NCBI GenBank assembly: GCA_030540075.1
Contig: JAUNWX010000001.1
Location: 124,001 to 188,000 of the forward strand
Source: Lachnospiraceae bacterium
GTDB lineage: Bacteria; Bacillota; Clostridia; Lachnospirales; Lachnospiraceae
Length of the DNA: 64,000 nt
Direction of reading: 5' to 3'
A program made the position numbers and the translations under genes. Every line of letters starts with the position of its first letter. Position 1 is the stretch's first letter. The notes under the pieces were generated by a model. That model was not told where the DNA came from, did no database searches, and was given only the letters and a program-made list of their open reading frames with translations. Of this stretch, positions 54,891-63,941 are shown in pieces.

Positions 54891-54917
54891 AAAACGGACG
54901 CCGATCGGCGTCCGTTT
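54891..54917. terminator. Bidirectional terminator between surface protein and rubredoxin genes
   Basis: Stem AAACGGACGCCG/CGGCGTCCGTTT with symmetric A/T flanks; convergent genes on both sides. Confidence 0.85.
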
Positions 54918-54941
54918 CATGCATTACTGCCTCTTCAGATT

Positions 54942-55100
54942 TTAAGCCTCCGGGGAGAACTGGTCCTTGCCGACCGAGCACATCGGGCACTCGAAATCCT
55001 CCGGAACATCTTCCCACTTCGTGCCAGGTGCGATACCGCCCTCCGGGTATCCCTGCTCCTCGTCGTACTCCCATCCACATACATCACATACGTACTTCAT
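54942..55100 (-). CDS. Rubredoxin
   Basis: 52 residues from the ATG at 55100 (GGAGG upstream). The two iron-binding pairs are CDVCGW (residues 5-10) and CPMCSVGK (~38-45), with the usual GYPEGGIAPGTKWEDVPEDF between. Rubredoxin passes single electrons; in anaerobes it often serves superoxide- or peroxide-reducing enzymes. It lies 23 bp after the Fur/PerR-type gene and is probably part of its oxidative-stress regulon. Confidence 0.95.
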   Translation of the reverse strand: MKYVCDVCGWEYDEEQGYPEGGIAPGTKWEDVPEDFECPMCSVGKDQFSPEA

Positions 55101-55123
55101 CTTTTTTCCTCCTGATTTTTTCG

Positions 55124-55510
55124 TCATTCCTGCATCTGACATGCAGGGCAGATCGCCTTAAACATAATATCGTAGCTCAGGAACTTCATCCCATGCGGAT
55201 CGCGGATTCGCTCCATGAGGCCAGGGATTTCGTCAATGTCTACATCGAACACCTCTCCGCAGCGCACGCAATGCCCGTGGTAGTGGTTTCGCAATGTGAA
55301 ATCGAAACGGTCCGGCCCATTCGGAACCTCGACGCGACGGATGCTTCCCTCCTCTGAGAGAATGCCGAGATTTCTGTACACCGTACCCTTTCCGATGCCA
55401 GGATGCTCCTGCCGGACGTATTCGTAAACCTCCTCTGCCGTCACATGACGCTTCATCGTCAGCACAGCCTGTCGAACGAGGTCCTTCTGCACGGTGTTTC
55501 TTCTCTCCAT
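55124..55510 (-). CDS. Fur family regulator (PerR-like)
   Basis: 128 residues from the ATG at 55510 (GGAGG 4 nt upstream); an ATG 18 bp earlier lacks a ribosome site. Winged helix (HVTAEEVYEYVRQEHPGIGK, GTVYRNLGILSEEG) and a metal domain with HYHGHCVRCG and CPACQ zinc pairs. A rubredoxin gene follows at once, which favours a peroxide/iron sensor of the PerR type. A palindrome in the promoter region (55532-55546) suggests autoregulation. Confidence 0.9.
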   Translation of the reverse strand: MERRNTVQKDLVRQAVLTMKRHVTAEEVYEYVRQEHPGIGKGTVYRNLGILSEEGSIRRVEVPNGPDRFDFTLRNHYHGHCVRCGEVFDVDIDEIPGLMERIRDPHGMKFLSYDIMFKAICPACQMQE

Positions 55511-55531
55511 GTCGCCTCCGTTGTTCATTAT

Positions 55532-55546
55532 TAGGATTAATTCCTA
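55532..55546 (-). promoter_or_regulatory. Putative PerR/Fur operator
   Basis: TAGGATTAATTCCTA: inverted TAGGA/TCCTA around TTAAT, 22 bp before the regulator ATG in an AT-rich region. It resembles a per box in layout. Confidence 0.5.
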
Positions 55547-55588
55547 TTAACACTATATATCATACCATATACTATGTCAACGAAATTT

Positions 55589-55634
55589 TAAAAAAGCAGG
55601 CATGATGTCCCCCAAAATCGGACATCATACCTGC
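55589..55634 (-). terminator. Terminator of the NUDIX gene
   Basis: Stem GCAGGTATGATGTCC/GGACATCATGCCTGC with T6 after it on the minus strand, just past the NUDIX stop. Confidence 0.8.
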
Positions 55635-55646
55635 AGAATCGTCGAA

Positions 55647-56198
55647 TCAGTAGTCCGTGATCTTCTTTTCCACGAGCTTATCGCCTTCGTAGCGGAGCTT
55701 GATGGAGAAGAAGCGTTCGTCGCCGGAGAGGAGGCGCTCGAGGAAGACGCGGTCACCTTCCCAGGTCGGAAGCGCGAGAACATCCGACTTCTCCACCCAG
55801 TGCAGGGTGCCTTCATTGCACTCGACCAGCTTCGTATCCACCACATCCCCCGAAGCTGCCGGCGCCGCTGTCTTCGACTTCTCCACCCACGCGAGCTCGC
55901 CTTCGTCACACTCGATCAGCTCGCCGTCGAAGGCATCCGCGGTGAAGACACACATGAGTTCCGGCTCGCAGACATCACTGAGAAAGGTCACGAGGCCGCG
56001 GAGACGGTAGGACGTCAGCCTGAGCCCGGTCTCCTCCTTCACCTCACGGAGCAGGCACTCCTCCGGCGTCTCGCCGTTTTCCACATGTCCCCCGACACCG
56101 ATCCACTTTCCAGCATTGATGTCATGGTGCTTCTTCACCCGGTGAAGCATCAGGTACTTCCCCTCTTTTTCGATATAACACAGCGTCGTCATCTTCAT
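55647..56198 (-). CDS. NUDIX hydrolase (MutT-like) with internal duplication
   Basis: 183 residues. The NUDIX box is GHVENGETPEECLLREVKEE, with TGLRL completing it (~38-62). It hydrolyses a nucleoside diphosphate-linked substrate, probably an oxidised nucleotide such as 8-oxo-dGTP. The C-terminal part holds a tandem repeat: GELIECDEGELAWVEKSK (~112) and TKLVECNEGTLHWVEKSD (~146), ~34 residues apart. Normal MutT-like proteins (~150 residues) have this element once, so the second unit is an insertion. The start MKMTTLCYIEKEGKYLMLHR has AAGAAATT, a weak ribosome site. Monocistronic. Confidence 0.88.
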   Translation of the reverse strand: MKMTTLCYIEKEGKYLMLHRVKKHHDINAGKWIGVGGHVENGETPEECLLREVKEETGLRLTSYRLRGLVTFLSDVCEPELMCVFTADAFDGELIECDEGELAWVEKSKTAAPAASGDVVDTKLVECNEGTLHWVEKSDVLALPTWEGDRVFLERLLSGDERFFSIKLRYEGDKLVEKKITDY

Positions 56199-56232
56199 AA
56201 TTTCTTACTCTATCCACATCGTCTATGTAGTT

Positions 56233-57258
56233 TTACACACGCACGCAGTCTCTCGTGATCTCCGCGAGTATGCTCACGCCGCACATCTCCATGGTGTCCT
56301 TCAGCTCGCTGCCGATCTTCTGGATATAGGCTTCGACACCTTCCTCCGCGCCACCGTACACTGCCGTTACGAACGGGCGGGCAATGATGACGGCATCTGC
56401 GCCGAGTGCCAGGGCCTTAAATACATCGGCACCGGAACGGATGCCGCCGTCGACGAAAATCTTCATGTCGCTGCCGCTCGCACGCACCGCCTTCACGATA
56501 TCCTCGAGCACCTCTGCAGTCGCCGGGCACTGGTCGAGCACACGTCCGCCGTGGTTTGAAACCACGATGGCAGCCGCACCGGCCTCCTGCGCCTTCAGCG
56601 CACCCCTCACGGTCATGATGCCCTTCACGATGAACGGAACGCCGGCGGCCTCCACGATTTCACGCAGCTCCGCAACCGACTTACTGCCGGCTGGCGGGGT
56701 CAGATTCTTGAGGAACGGAAGACCTGCCGCGTCGACATCCATCGCCACGGCGAAAGCATTGGCCTCCTTTACAAGCGCCATCTTCTCGCGCACTGTCTCG
56801 ATGTTCCACGGCTTCACGGTCGGGATACCGAGACCACCGGCCTTCTTTACCACTGCAGTCGCCGCTGCCATGACCTCCGGATTCGTGCCGTCACCGGTGA
56901 ACGCCGCGATGCCATGCGCCGCACACGCCGACACCAGGATGTCGTTGTAGGAGATGTCGTTCAGCGCATCGCCGTAGTGCAGATTCACCGCGCCGACCGG
57001 ACCCGCGAAAAACGGATACGCGAAGCGCTTTCCGAACAGCTCGAGGGAAGTGTCGACCGGTCGCTTCTCTACCAGCGTATCCATCTGAAGACGGATCTCC
57101 TTCCACTTATCATAGTTGCGGATCGCTGTGTCCCCGACGCCCTTCGCACCCGGACCCGGAATCTGGTTCCGGCATGCACGCCCGTTGCACTCCGGACACG
57201 CCTTACAGTACTTCCCGATGCGCGTTCTCGCCTGCTCTATACACTCAGAAAAATTCAT
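56233..57258 (-). CDS. FMN-dependent alpha-hydroxy-acid oxidase-like protein with Cys-rich N-terminus
   Basis: 341 residues. The TIM barrel binds FMN: FAGPVGAVNLHYGD (~85), VSNHGGRVLDQCPAT (~232, with the catalytic His) and IFVDGGIRSGADVFKALALG (~268). These are lactate/glycolate oxidase or dehydrogenase motifs. The N-terminus carries YCKACPECNGRAC (17-29), a set of Cys residues that may hold a Fe-S cluster and pass electrons; this form is known in anaerobes. Length is normal. The physiological hydroxy acid is not known. Monocistronic, divergent from the MATE gene. Confidence 0.88.
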   Translation of the reverse strand: MNFSECIEQARTRIGKYCKACPECNGRACRNQIPGPGAKGVGDTAIRNYDKWKEIRLQMDTLVEKRPVDTSLELFGKRFAYPFFAGPVGAVNLHYGDALNDISYNDILVSACAAHGIAAFTGDGTNPEVMAAATAVVKKAGGLGIPTVKPWNIETVREKMALVKEANAFAVAMDVDAAGLPFLKNLTPPAGSKSVAELREIVEAAGVPFIVKGIMTVRGALKAQEAGAAAIVVSNHGGRVLDQCPATAEVLEDIVKAVRASGSDMKIFVDGGIRSGADVFKALALGADAVIIARPFVTAVYGGAEEGVEAYIQKIGSELKDTMEMCGVSILAEITRDCVRV

Positions 57259-57492
57259 ATCATGCCTCTCTTTCTATACGCCATGTGTTCTTTATTATAC
57301 ACCGTCGCGACAAAAGTTAAGCACTTTTTTACATATCGATAGTACACCGGAAGTTTATGTGACGACTGCAGGCTTGCGTCGGCCCTCGCTCCGGTGCTAT
57401 CCTATCTACGCTATATGCCGCGCCGCGTGGATGCGCATCCTCGAGATCTCGCACACCACAGCATACTCAACGAAAATAAAGAAGGATCCACC

Positions 57493-58824
57493 ATGGCTAT
57501 GACTACAAAAGACGAATACCTCATCACGGATGCGCCACTTCGGGCGCTCACGATTTTCGCGCTGCCGATGATTCTCGGCAGCTTTTTCCAGCAGGTCTAC
57601 AACATGGCCGACTCGATCATCGTCGGTCAGTATGTCGGCTCTGCTGCGCTGGCAGCGGTCGGGGCCTGTGCCGCGCTGACCAATGTCTTCATCTGCATCG
57701 CGCTGGGCGGTGGTGTCGGCGCCGGCGTGCTCGTGAGCCGTGCATTCGGCGCGCGCAGCTATGAGCGGATGAAAACGATCGTGTCGACCTCGCTCATCAG
57801 CTTTCTGGTCCTCAGCATTGTCCTCGGCGGCCTCGGCTTCGTGCTCTCCCGCCCGATGATGCAGCTCCTCCAGACCCCGGCGGACATCCTCGACACCGCG
57901 ACGCTCTACCTCCGCGTCTACTTCCTCGGCTTCCCGTTCCTCTTCATGTACAACATCCTGTCGAACATGTTCACCTCGATCGGCGAATCACGCATCCCGC
58001 TCGCGCTCCTCATCTTCTCGTCCGTGCTGAATATCTTCATGGACCTCTGGATGGTGGCGAGCCTCGGCATGGGCGTTTTCGGTGCCGCCCTCGCAACACT
58101 CATTTCACAGGGCATCTCCGCCGTTTTCTCACTCCTGATCTTCCTGCGCCGGATGCGCCGCTATCCGGGCCGCTTCGCCTGGTTCGACCAGCAGGCGCTT
58201 CGGTCAATGCTGGAGATCGCCGTGCCTTCGGTCCTCCAGCAGTCGACGGTCTCGATCGGTATGATGATCGTCCAGGCCGTCGTGAACCCGTTCGGCACCC
58301 AGGCGCTCGCCGGCTACTCCGCGACCATGCGCGTGGAGAACGTGTTCTCGCTGATGTTTGTGTCGATCGGCAATGCTGTCTCCCCGTACGTTTCACAGAA
58401 CCTGGGCGCACAGAAAACCGAGCGTATCCGAAAAGGCTACCGCGCCACCCTGCTGCTCGATGTCTGCTTCGCTGTCCTCGCCTTCGTCGTGATCGAGACC
58501 CTGCACACGCAGATCTCCGCCCTCTTCTTAGGAAAGGACGGAACCGCCCTCGCCTACGAAGTCTCCGCCGGCTACATGAAGTGGCTCGGCTACTTCTTCA
58601 TCTTCATGGGCATCAAGATGGCTACCGACGGTGTGCTCCGCGGCCTCGGCATCATGAAGCCGTTCCTCATCGCAAACATGGTGAACCTCGCCATCCGCAT
58701 GTCCGTCGCCCTCATCCTCGCCCCGCGCTACGGCATCGCCTTCGTCTGGCTCGCCGTCCCGGCCGGCTGGCTCGCAAACTTCCTGATCTCCTACGCTGCA
58801 CTTCGGAAGAACTGGCCAGCTTAA
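57493..58824 (+). CDS. MATE family efflux transporter
   Basis: 443 residues from the ATG at 57493 (AAGGA, 6-nt spacer); the open frame upstream is ignored. Twelve membrane segments; PMILGSFFQQVYNMADSIIV (~25-44) is the MatE signature, repeated in the second half. It exports drugs or metabolites against Na+ or H+. It is convergent with the GGDEF gene, with a shared terminator at 58879-58917. Confidence 0.93.
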   Translation: MAMTTKDEYLITDAPLRALTIFALPMILGSFFQQVYNMADSIIVGQYVGSAALAAVGACAALTNVFICIALGGGVGAGVLVSRAFGARSYERMKTIVSTSLISFLVLSIVLGGLGFVLSRPMMQLLQTPADILDTATLYLRVYFLGFPFLFMYNILSNMFTSIGESRIPLALLIFSSVLNIFMDLWMVASLGMGVFGAALATLISQGISAVFSLLIFLRRMRRYPGRFAWFDQQALRSMLEIAVPSVLQQSTVSIGMMIVQAVVNPFGTQALAGYSATMRVENVFSLMFVSIGNAVSPYVSQNLGAQKTERIRKGYRATLLLDVCFAVLAFVVIETLHTQISALFLGKDGTALAYEVSAGYMKWLGYFFIFMGIKMATDGVLRGLGIMKPFLIANMVNLAIRMSVALILAPRYGIAFVWLAVPAGWLANFLISYAALRKNWPA

Positions 58825-58878
58825 GTTTTCATGATAAACGGTGCAAATCGCGCCAGACACTTCTCTGCATCGGCATAC

Positions 58879-58917
58879 AAAAAACGCTGACCTGCACTAC
58901 GCAGATCAGCGTTTTTT
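58879..58917. terminator. Terminator, copy A of an identical pair
   Basis: AAAACGCTGA..TGC-ACTAC-GCA..TCAGCGTTTTTT. A 37-nt stretch is identical to the terminator at 60994-61030, in the same orientation. It ends the MATE gene (+) and the GGDEF gene (-). Confidence 0.88.
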
Positions 58918-58933
58918 CACTCTTAAGAAAATC

Positions 58934-58956
58934 TTAATGGGGTCTGACCCCATTAA
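58934..58956. repeat. REP-like palindrome, copy a
   Basis: TTAATGGGGTC-T-GACCCCATTAA, flanked by CTTAAGAAAATC, lies at the GGDEF stop codon. The same 23-nt core occurs at 63954-63976. Such GGGGTC/GACCCC palindromes resemble REP elements; no transposase is present here. Confidence 0.8.
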
Positions 58957-58962
58957 ATTTTT

Positions 58963-60771
58963 CTAAACAGACGCATAGTAGGCGTCGATCAGCTCACAGT
59001 CCATGATGAGGACGTAGAAGATGTTGCCATAGTAGCGGTTCTGGACGATGCGACCGTGGTCGAGTACCGGCTTTGTACTGCCATCCTTTTTCACGAAGTG
59101 GAAGCGGACATAGTCATTGTCTCCGCTCGTCTTCGCATCGATCTGCTGCCAGATGCTCTTTTCGACCGCCTCCTGCTCATCCGGTCGAACCAGGTTACGG
59201 AAGCGATGGTCGGTGTACGCGAGGAACTCCTCGAAATCACGGCAGCCGGCGAACTGCACGAGCTCATGATTTGCGAACAGGATCTGATCATTGTCCGAAT
59301 CCGCTCTGTATATAAGGAAGGCACCCGGAAGATGCCGGGACACCTCCTGCAGTGCGAAGCCGAACTGGCTTCGATGCTGTGTCTCATAGGTACTCTGGTA
59401 CGCGGCGCAGCTCTGCTTTCCATGCAGCTTCACGGCATAGAGCGCCATATCCTCGTAGCGGATCAGATGCGAAATCTCGCGCTGGTCCTTCGGATACTCC
59501 GCATAGCCCAACGAAATGTAGAACGGATAGCAGTTGCCGTTCGCACGCACGTACCGTGCTGCACTGGTGAAGGCCTCGATTTCCGGCTTCGCTTCCTCGG
59601 CCGTCTTTCCGATCAGAACGGCAGAAAATTCATCACCGCCGCTCCTGGAAAGAATCGCATCTGTGCCAAAATACTGCCGCAGATCCGCTGCCAGGGTTTT
59701 CAGCGCCTGATCCCCGACATCGTGCCCATAGAGGTCGTTAATGAACTTGAAATCATCGATATCCATCTGCATGCCCACACACGGCAGTGATGAATCCGCC
59801 TTCATCCGCTTCTGTACTGCCTCATCAAATCCATGGCGGTTCAAAAGACCGGTCAGCGAGTCCGTCACCGATAGCAGCGCCAGCGCATCTCTGTGACGTC
59901 GAAGCTGGAGCATCGCGATGCTGAGTCCCGTCAGTGACAGGATGATGCAGATGCCCAGGATGAGGTACGGCACCATGATCCATCGACGACTCCATCCCTG
60001 CTTCGGCATGACGGACAGACAGAAGGTTGTTCCCTTTATCTGGAAGTGGTAATTCACCGGGTTCGTCAGCTGCGCTACAGACGAAGACACCTGCACCTGC
60101 TCGTCTGAGAGTGGCGAGCTCGTCATCGTCAGCTGATAATCGTATCCGAAATCCGAAAGTGCCTTCACGGTATCCTCGAAGATCTCCGGCACACGGATGA
60201 TCACGATGGCGAAGCCCCAGAACATCTCGCTTCCATCGGGATCCTTCAGATAGACCGGATTCCGAATCGCGATGCCCTGTCCTCCCTGTTTCAGTTCAAA
60301 CGGCCCCTGCATGGTGGTGACACCGTGATCCCGTCCGTACCGGCAGATATTTCCACGTTTTTCATCCCGAAACAGATCGATCTTCCCGGCCTCATTTCCG
60401 GCCTCCGGATAAATCTCCGTGACGACCCCGTCCGGTGCGAGCTGAATACTCTGCACGTAGTCAGTCATCAGATTTTCAGCCACCTCTGAAAAAGCATTAA
60501 TCTTTCCCGCATCACTGAGAACCACCGATTCTACGGCTTCCGTGATGGCGATGCCACGCCCGATATCGTTCTGCAGACGCTCCGCATAACTGATTGCATT
60601 CAGCTTCGTGATCCGCTCCATTTGCGCACGATATACTGTATATGAATGATATAAAACACACACCAGTACCAGACAGCTGGCGATAAACACCAGTGCCGGA
60701 TAAATCGGTACTCTGAACGGTCGTTTTTCCTTCGGATCCAGACGCGCTGAATCCCTCTCCTGCCTTTCCAT
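58963..60771 (-). CDS. CHASE-GGDEF-PAS diguanylate cyclase
   Basis: 602 residues. Membrane segment 1 (~24-42) and segment 2 (~268-292) flank an extracellular CHASE-type sensor (TDYVQSIQLAPDGVVTEIYP). The GGDEF domain (~300-460) has LTGLLNRHGF and an intact SGGDEF signature (~378), so it should make cyclic di-GMP. No RxxD inhibitory site is obvious before it. A C-terminal PAS-like domain (LPGAFLIYRADSDNDQILFA) follows, an uncommon position. The gene stands alone between two identical terminators. Confidence 0.9.
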   Translation of the reverse strand: MERQERDSARLDPKEKRPFRVPIYPALVFIASCLVLVCVLYHSYTVYRAQMERITKLNAISYAERLQNDIGRGIAITEAVESVVLSDAGKINAFSEVAENLMTDYVQSIQLAPDGVVTEIYPEAGNEAGKIDLFRDEKRGNICRYGRDHGVTTMQGPFELKQGGQGIAIRNPVYLKDPDGSEMFWGFAIVIIRVPEIFEDTVKALSDFGYDYQLTMTSSPLSDEQVQVSSSVAQLTNPVNYHFQIKGTTFCLSVMPKQGWSRRWIMVPYLILGICIILSLTGLSIAMLQLRRHRDALALLSVTDSLTGLLNRHGFDEAVQKRMKADSSLPCVGMQMDIDDFKFINDLYGHDVGDQALKTLAADLRQYFGTDAILSRSGGDEFSAVLIGKTAEEAKPEIEAFTSAARYVRANGNCYPFYISLGYAEYPKDQREISHLIRYEDMALYAVKLHGKQSCAAYQSTYETQHRSQFGFALQEVSRHLPGAFLIYRADSDNDQILFANHELVQFAGCRDFEEFLAYTDHRFRNLVRPDEQEAVEKSIWQQIDAKTSGDNDYVRFHFVKKDGSTKPVLDHGRIVQNRYYGNIFYVLIMDCELIDAYYASV

Positions 60772-60993
60772 GTTTTCTTTTTCTACCTGCTTTACCTATG
60801 GTCTTACGTACACAGCATAGCGATGGCCCGCTCAGGGCGCATCTCAGGCGCAAGGTGCAGCCTGCACACATCTCGAAACGTACGTCGTCCGATGACAATG
60901 CTGCGACAAATATCATATATTTTAAGCATAATCAAGCCGATTACAAGAAAAACCGGAATATAAATCATTTTTATTTTTTATATCTTCTATAAG

Positions 60994-61030
60994 AAAACGC
61001 TGACCTGCACTACGCAGATCAGCGTTTTTT
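60994..61030. terminator. Terminator of metQ, copy B of an identical pair
   Basis: 37 nt identical to copy A (58879-58917): AAAACGCTGACCTGC...GCAGATCAGCGTTTTTT. It lies 25 bp after the metQ stop. The rest of 60772-61054 holds no gene. Confidence 0.88.
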
Positions 61031-61054
61031 GATGTTTTTCGGTACTTCCGAGAT

Positions 61055-62002
61055 TTATGCTTTCTTTCCGGCCAGCTCCTTCAGCTCATCGAGGGAGGAT
61101 ACCTTCTTCGAGTAGAGGGTCAGCGGGGCGGAAGAGGTGTCGCCGATGGCGACGATGTCGTAGCCCTGGGAATCGATTTCGTTCTGGAGATAAGCCTTGT
61201 GCTGGAAGGAGTTCAGGTCGATCTCACCGCTGTTCAGCGCTTCGTTCGGCAGATTGTAGGCATCGAAGACGACCGGTTTGATATAGATGCCGGCGTTCTC
61301 GTCGTCGAGTACCTTCTGTACGACCTTCCAGATCTCTGCAGAGCCGCAGGTGCCGATCGTGATTTCCTTCTTGCCGCTTGGATCAGACTGGTAGCCCTCG
61401 AGATCCTTCACGAAGTTCTCATCGACGGTGTAGTTCTTATCGTAGTTAAAGGCTGGTACGGAAGCGCCGGAATTCTTTTCGAGGATGTACTCGGCGACGA
61501 GCTGGCTCTGGTAGGCCTTTACGATCGTCTGATAATCCGGGTTATCCTTATCTGCTGTGCGCGCGACGATGACATTGATGAACGGATTATCAGAGCCGAC
61601 CTCCTGGACCTCTGTGATGAGACCGTCCTTCGCAGGGATGAGTCCGGCCGGTATGGCGTAGGTGCCGTTGATCGTGGAAGCACCGAAGTCATCGAGGGTA
61701 GCGACGAGTGTATTGGCCTGGGTCGGTACGATTTCGATGTTGTAGAGGTACTTGGTGACGTCCTTCAGCTCCGGTGTGTAGCCGGCGTCATCATTGACCT
61801 CGATAAGGCCTGCCTTTTCGAGAAGCAGAAGGCCACGGCCACCGTTTGTAGCGTCCGCCGGAATACCGATTTTTACGGCTTCCTTCGCTGCGGCAGCCTT
61901 CGTGCCGGTGTCACTGCTGCTGGCACCGCAGCCGGCCAGGAGGGTCGTCGCTGCTACGGCAGATGTCAATGCTACAATGTTCAGAATATTTCTCAGCTTC
62001 AT
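61055..62002 (-). CDS. metQ: Methionine-type ABC transporter binding lipoprotein (NlpA family)
   Basis: 315 residues from the ATG at 62002 (GAGGAG upstream); the frame opens 51 bp earlier. A lipoprotein signal (TTLLAGCGASS) precedes the NlpA fold: VKIGIPADATNGGRGLLLLE, EIVPTQANTLVATLDDFGAS and NSGEIDLNSFQHKAYLQ. It captures methionine or a related compound for MetN and MetI. It lies last in metN-metI-metQ. The ligand is inferred from the operon. Confidence 0.9.
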   Translation of the reverse strand: MKLRNILNIVALTSAVAATTLLAGCGASSSDTGTKAAAAKEAVKIGIPADATNGGRGLLLLEKAGLIEVNDDAGYTPELKDVTKYLYNIEIVPTQANTLVATLDDFGASTINGTYAIPAGLIPAKDGLITEVQEVGSDNPFINVIVARTADKDNPDYQTIVKAYQSQLVAEYILEKNSGASVPAFNYDKNYTVDENFVKDLEGYQSDPSGKKEITIGTCGSAEIWKVVQKVLDDENAGIYIKPVVFDAYNLPNEALNSGEIDLNSFQHKAYLQNEIDSQGYDIVAIGDTSSAPLTLYSKKVSSLDELKELAGKKA

Positions 62003-62104
62003 AATTTTTCTCCTCTTTTTGTTCAATGCGGGTCGTCCTGTCTGGAGGCGCAACCATCGCTTCTTATGATTCAGTTTATGCTTTGTGTGTTCCGTAGTTG
62101 TGCT

Positions 62105-62812
62105 TCAGGCCTTCGGGTTCGTGAACAGTCCCCGGTTTACAGCAGCCTTTGAGAGTCGGTTGCCGATCAGCTGAATCAGCGAGACGACGATCAGGAGCAG
62201 GATAACGCACAGGTTCACGATGTCCTGATAATGCAGGTTCTGGCCATAGTTGATGGCGAAGCTACCGATTCCGCCGGCACCGACCGCACCGGCAGAGGTC
62301 GTGAGACCGATCAGGGAAATCGCGGTGATGGTGATGACACGGATGAGATCCGGGACGGCTTCATGCAGATAGATGCGGAAGACGATACCACAGGTACTGC
62401 TGCCCATCGCACGCGCTGCCTCGATCTTTCCGGGATCCACGTCGGCGAGTGCTGTCTCGACCTGACGGGTAAAAAACGGTACGGCACCGAAGATGAGTGG
62501 TACCACCGCGCCCTTCACACCGATGGAGGTGCCCACCAGGAGACGCGTAAATGGGATCAGGAAGATGAGGAGGATGATGAACGGTACGGCACGAAAGATA
62601 TTCGTGACCACCTCCAGTACGAAATGCAGGATACGGTTCGGTCGGATGCCGTCGGCCTTCGAGGTCGTGAGCAGGATGCCGAACGTGCCTCCGATCAGGA
62701 GGGTGAAGATGCCGGCGATGAAGAACATCTGGAAGGTGGCCGACAGGGCCTGCAGGAAGATGTTCCAGTAATTCGCGACATTAGGAAACCAGCTTGCAAA
62801 AGGTTCAGGCAT
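62105..62812 (-). CDS. metI: Methionine-type ABC transporter permease
   Basis: 235 residues with five membrane segments. EAARAMGSSTCGIVFRIYL (~131-149) is the ATPase-contact loop, and AGAVGAGGIGSFAINYG (~184-200) is MetI-typical. It forms the channel of the methionine uptake complex. Its start overlaps the metN stop by 8 bp, so the two are translationally coupled. Confidence 0.93.
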   Translation of the reverse strand: MPEPFASWFPNVANYWNIFLQALSATFQMFFIAGIFTLLIGGTFGILLTTSKADGIRPNRILHFVLEVVTNIFRAVPFIILLIFLIPFTRLLVGTSIGVKGAVVPLIFGAVPFFTRQVETALADVDPGKIEAARAMGSSTCGIVFRIYLHEAVPDLIRVITITAISLIGLTTSAGAVGAGGIGSFAINYGQNLHYQDIVNLCVILLLIVVSLIQLIGNRLSKAAVNRGLFTNPKA

Positions 62813-63887
62813 TTGTGATTACCTCCGTTTCTACACCGCGGGAGTGGATGTACTCCAGTGCGTCGCGGACATTGGCCGCGGGACCCTGGATCGTAACGAT
62901 GATGTTTCCGAGTGCATCCTCCGTGATGATGTCAATGTTGGCGAGCACGATGTTCAGGTCTACGTTGAACTGTCTCGATACCTGTGAGATCAGTGCATCG
63001 CCGACACTGGTTCTCGTGAACGTCAGCTTGATGAGCTTACGGTCCGGTGCATCGACCGGTGTGACTTCGTCGTTTTCGATGAGCTTCGTGATGTTGCCGA
63101 GGCTTGACGAGCTCTGGACGAACTTCTTCGTGATCGGCTGAGATGGGTGCGCAAAGACCTCATAGACATCTCCAGCCTCGACGACCTTTCCATTTTCCAT
63201 GACGGCGACTTTATCTGCGATGCTCTTGATGACCGCCATCTCATGGGTGATGAGGATGATGGTGATGCCGAGCTTCGCCTTCAGCTCCTTCAGAAGCCGG
63301 AGAATCGACTCCGTCGCATCCGGGTCCAGGGCAGAGGTCGCTTCGTCGGAGAGCAGGATCTTCGGTGAATTGGAGAGCGCGCGTGCGATGGCGACGCGCT
63401 GCTTCTGTCCGCCGGACAGCTGGCTCGGATAGACGTATTTCTTATCGCTGAGGCCGACCATCTCGAGCAGCTCGTCCACACGTTTCTCGATGTCCGCCTT
63501 CGGGATACCGCGGTATTGCAGCGGGTAGGCGATGTTTTCGAAGACGGTACTCCGATCGAGGAGGTTGAAGTGCTGGAAAATCATGCCGATGGAGGATCGG
63601 AGCTCACGAAGCTTTTTATCACTGAGCGGGGAGGTTTTTCCGTCCTTTGTAAGGCTCAGCTTCCCGTTTTCAGCATTGATCTTTCCGAAATCGCCGATGG
63701 TGATGCTGCCGTGATCCGGAATCTCGAGGAAGTTCAGACAGCGTACGAGTGTGCTTTTGCCGGCACCGGAGTAGCCGATGATGCCGTAGATCTCGCCGTC
63801 ACCGATGGTCAGCGAAACGTCGTTTACGGCGTGCAGTTCTTTATGTTTCAGTTGATATGTTTTTTCCAGATGTTCGATTTGAACCAT
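62805..63887 (-). CDS. metN: Methionine-type ABC transporter ATP-binding protein
   Basis: 360 residues from the ATG at 63887; a GTG 9 bp earlier is possible. Walker A GYSGAGKST (~38), signature LSGGQKQRVAIARAL (~142), and Walker B ILLSDEATSALD are intact. The C-terminal NIL domain (~275-355), which binds methionine and inhibits the pump, is present. The energy source of metNIQ. I see no SAM riboswitch in the 113 bp left upstream; a control element may lie beyond the window. Confidence 0.95.
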   Translation of the reverse strand: MVQIEHLEKTYQLKHKELHAVNDVSLTIGDGEIYGIIGYSGAGKSTLVRCLNFLEIPDHGSITIGDFGKINAENGKLSLTKDGKTSPLSDKKLRELRSSIGMIFQHFNLLDRSTVFENIAYPLQYRGIPKADIEKRVDELLEMVGLSDKKYVYPSQLSGGQKQRVAIARALSNSPKILLSDEATSALDPDATESILRLLKELKAKLGITIILITHEMAVIKSIADKVAVMENGKVVEAGDVYEVFAHPSQPITKKFVQSSSSLGNITKLIENDEVTPVDAPDRKLIKLTFTRTSVGDALISQVSRQFNVDLNIVLANIDIITEDALGNIIVTIQGPAANVRDALEYIHSRGVETEVITNA

Positions 63888-63941
63888 GTATTTCACTCAT
63901 TTCTATTAAGTCACAGATGGATAGGGGCGTGAGACTGCCAT

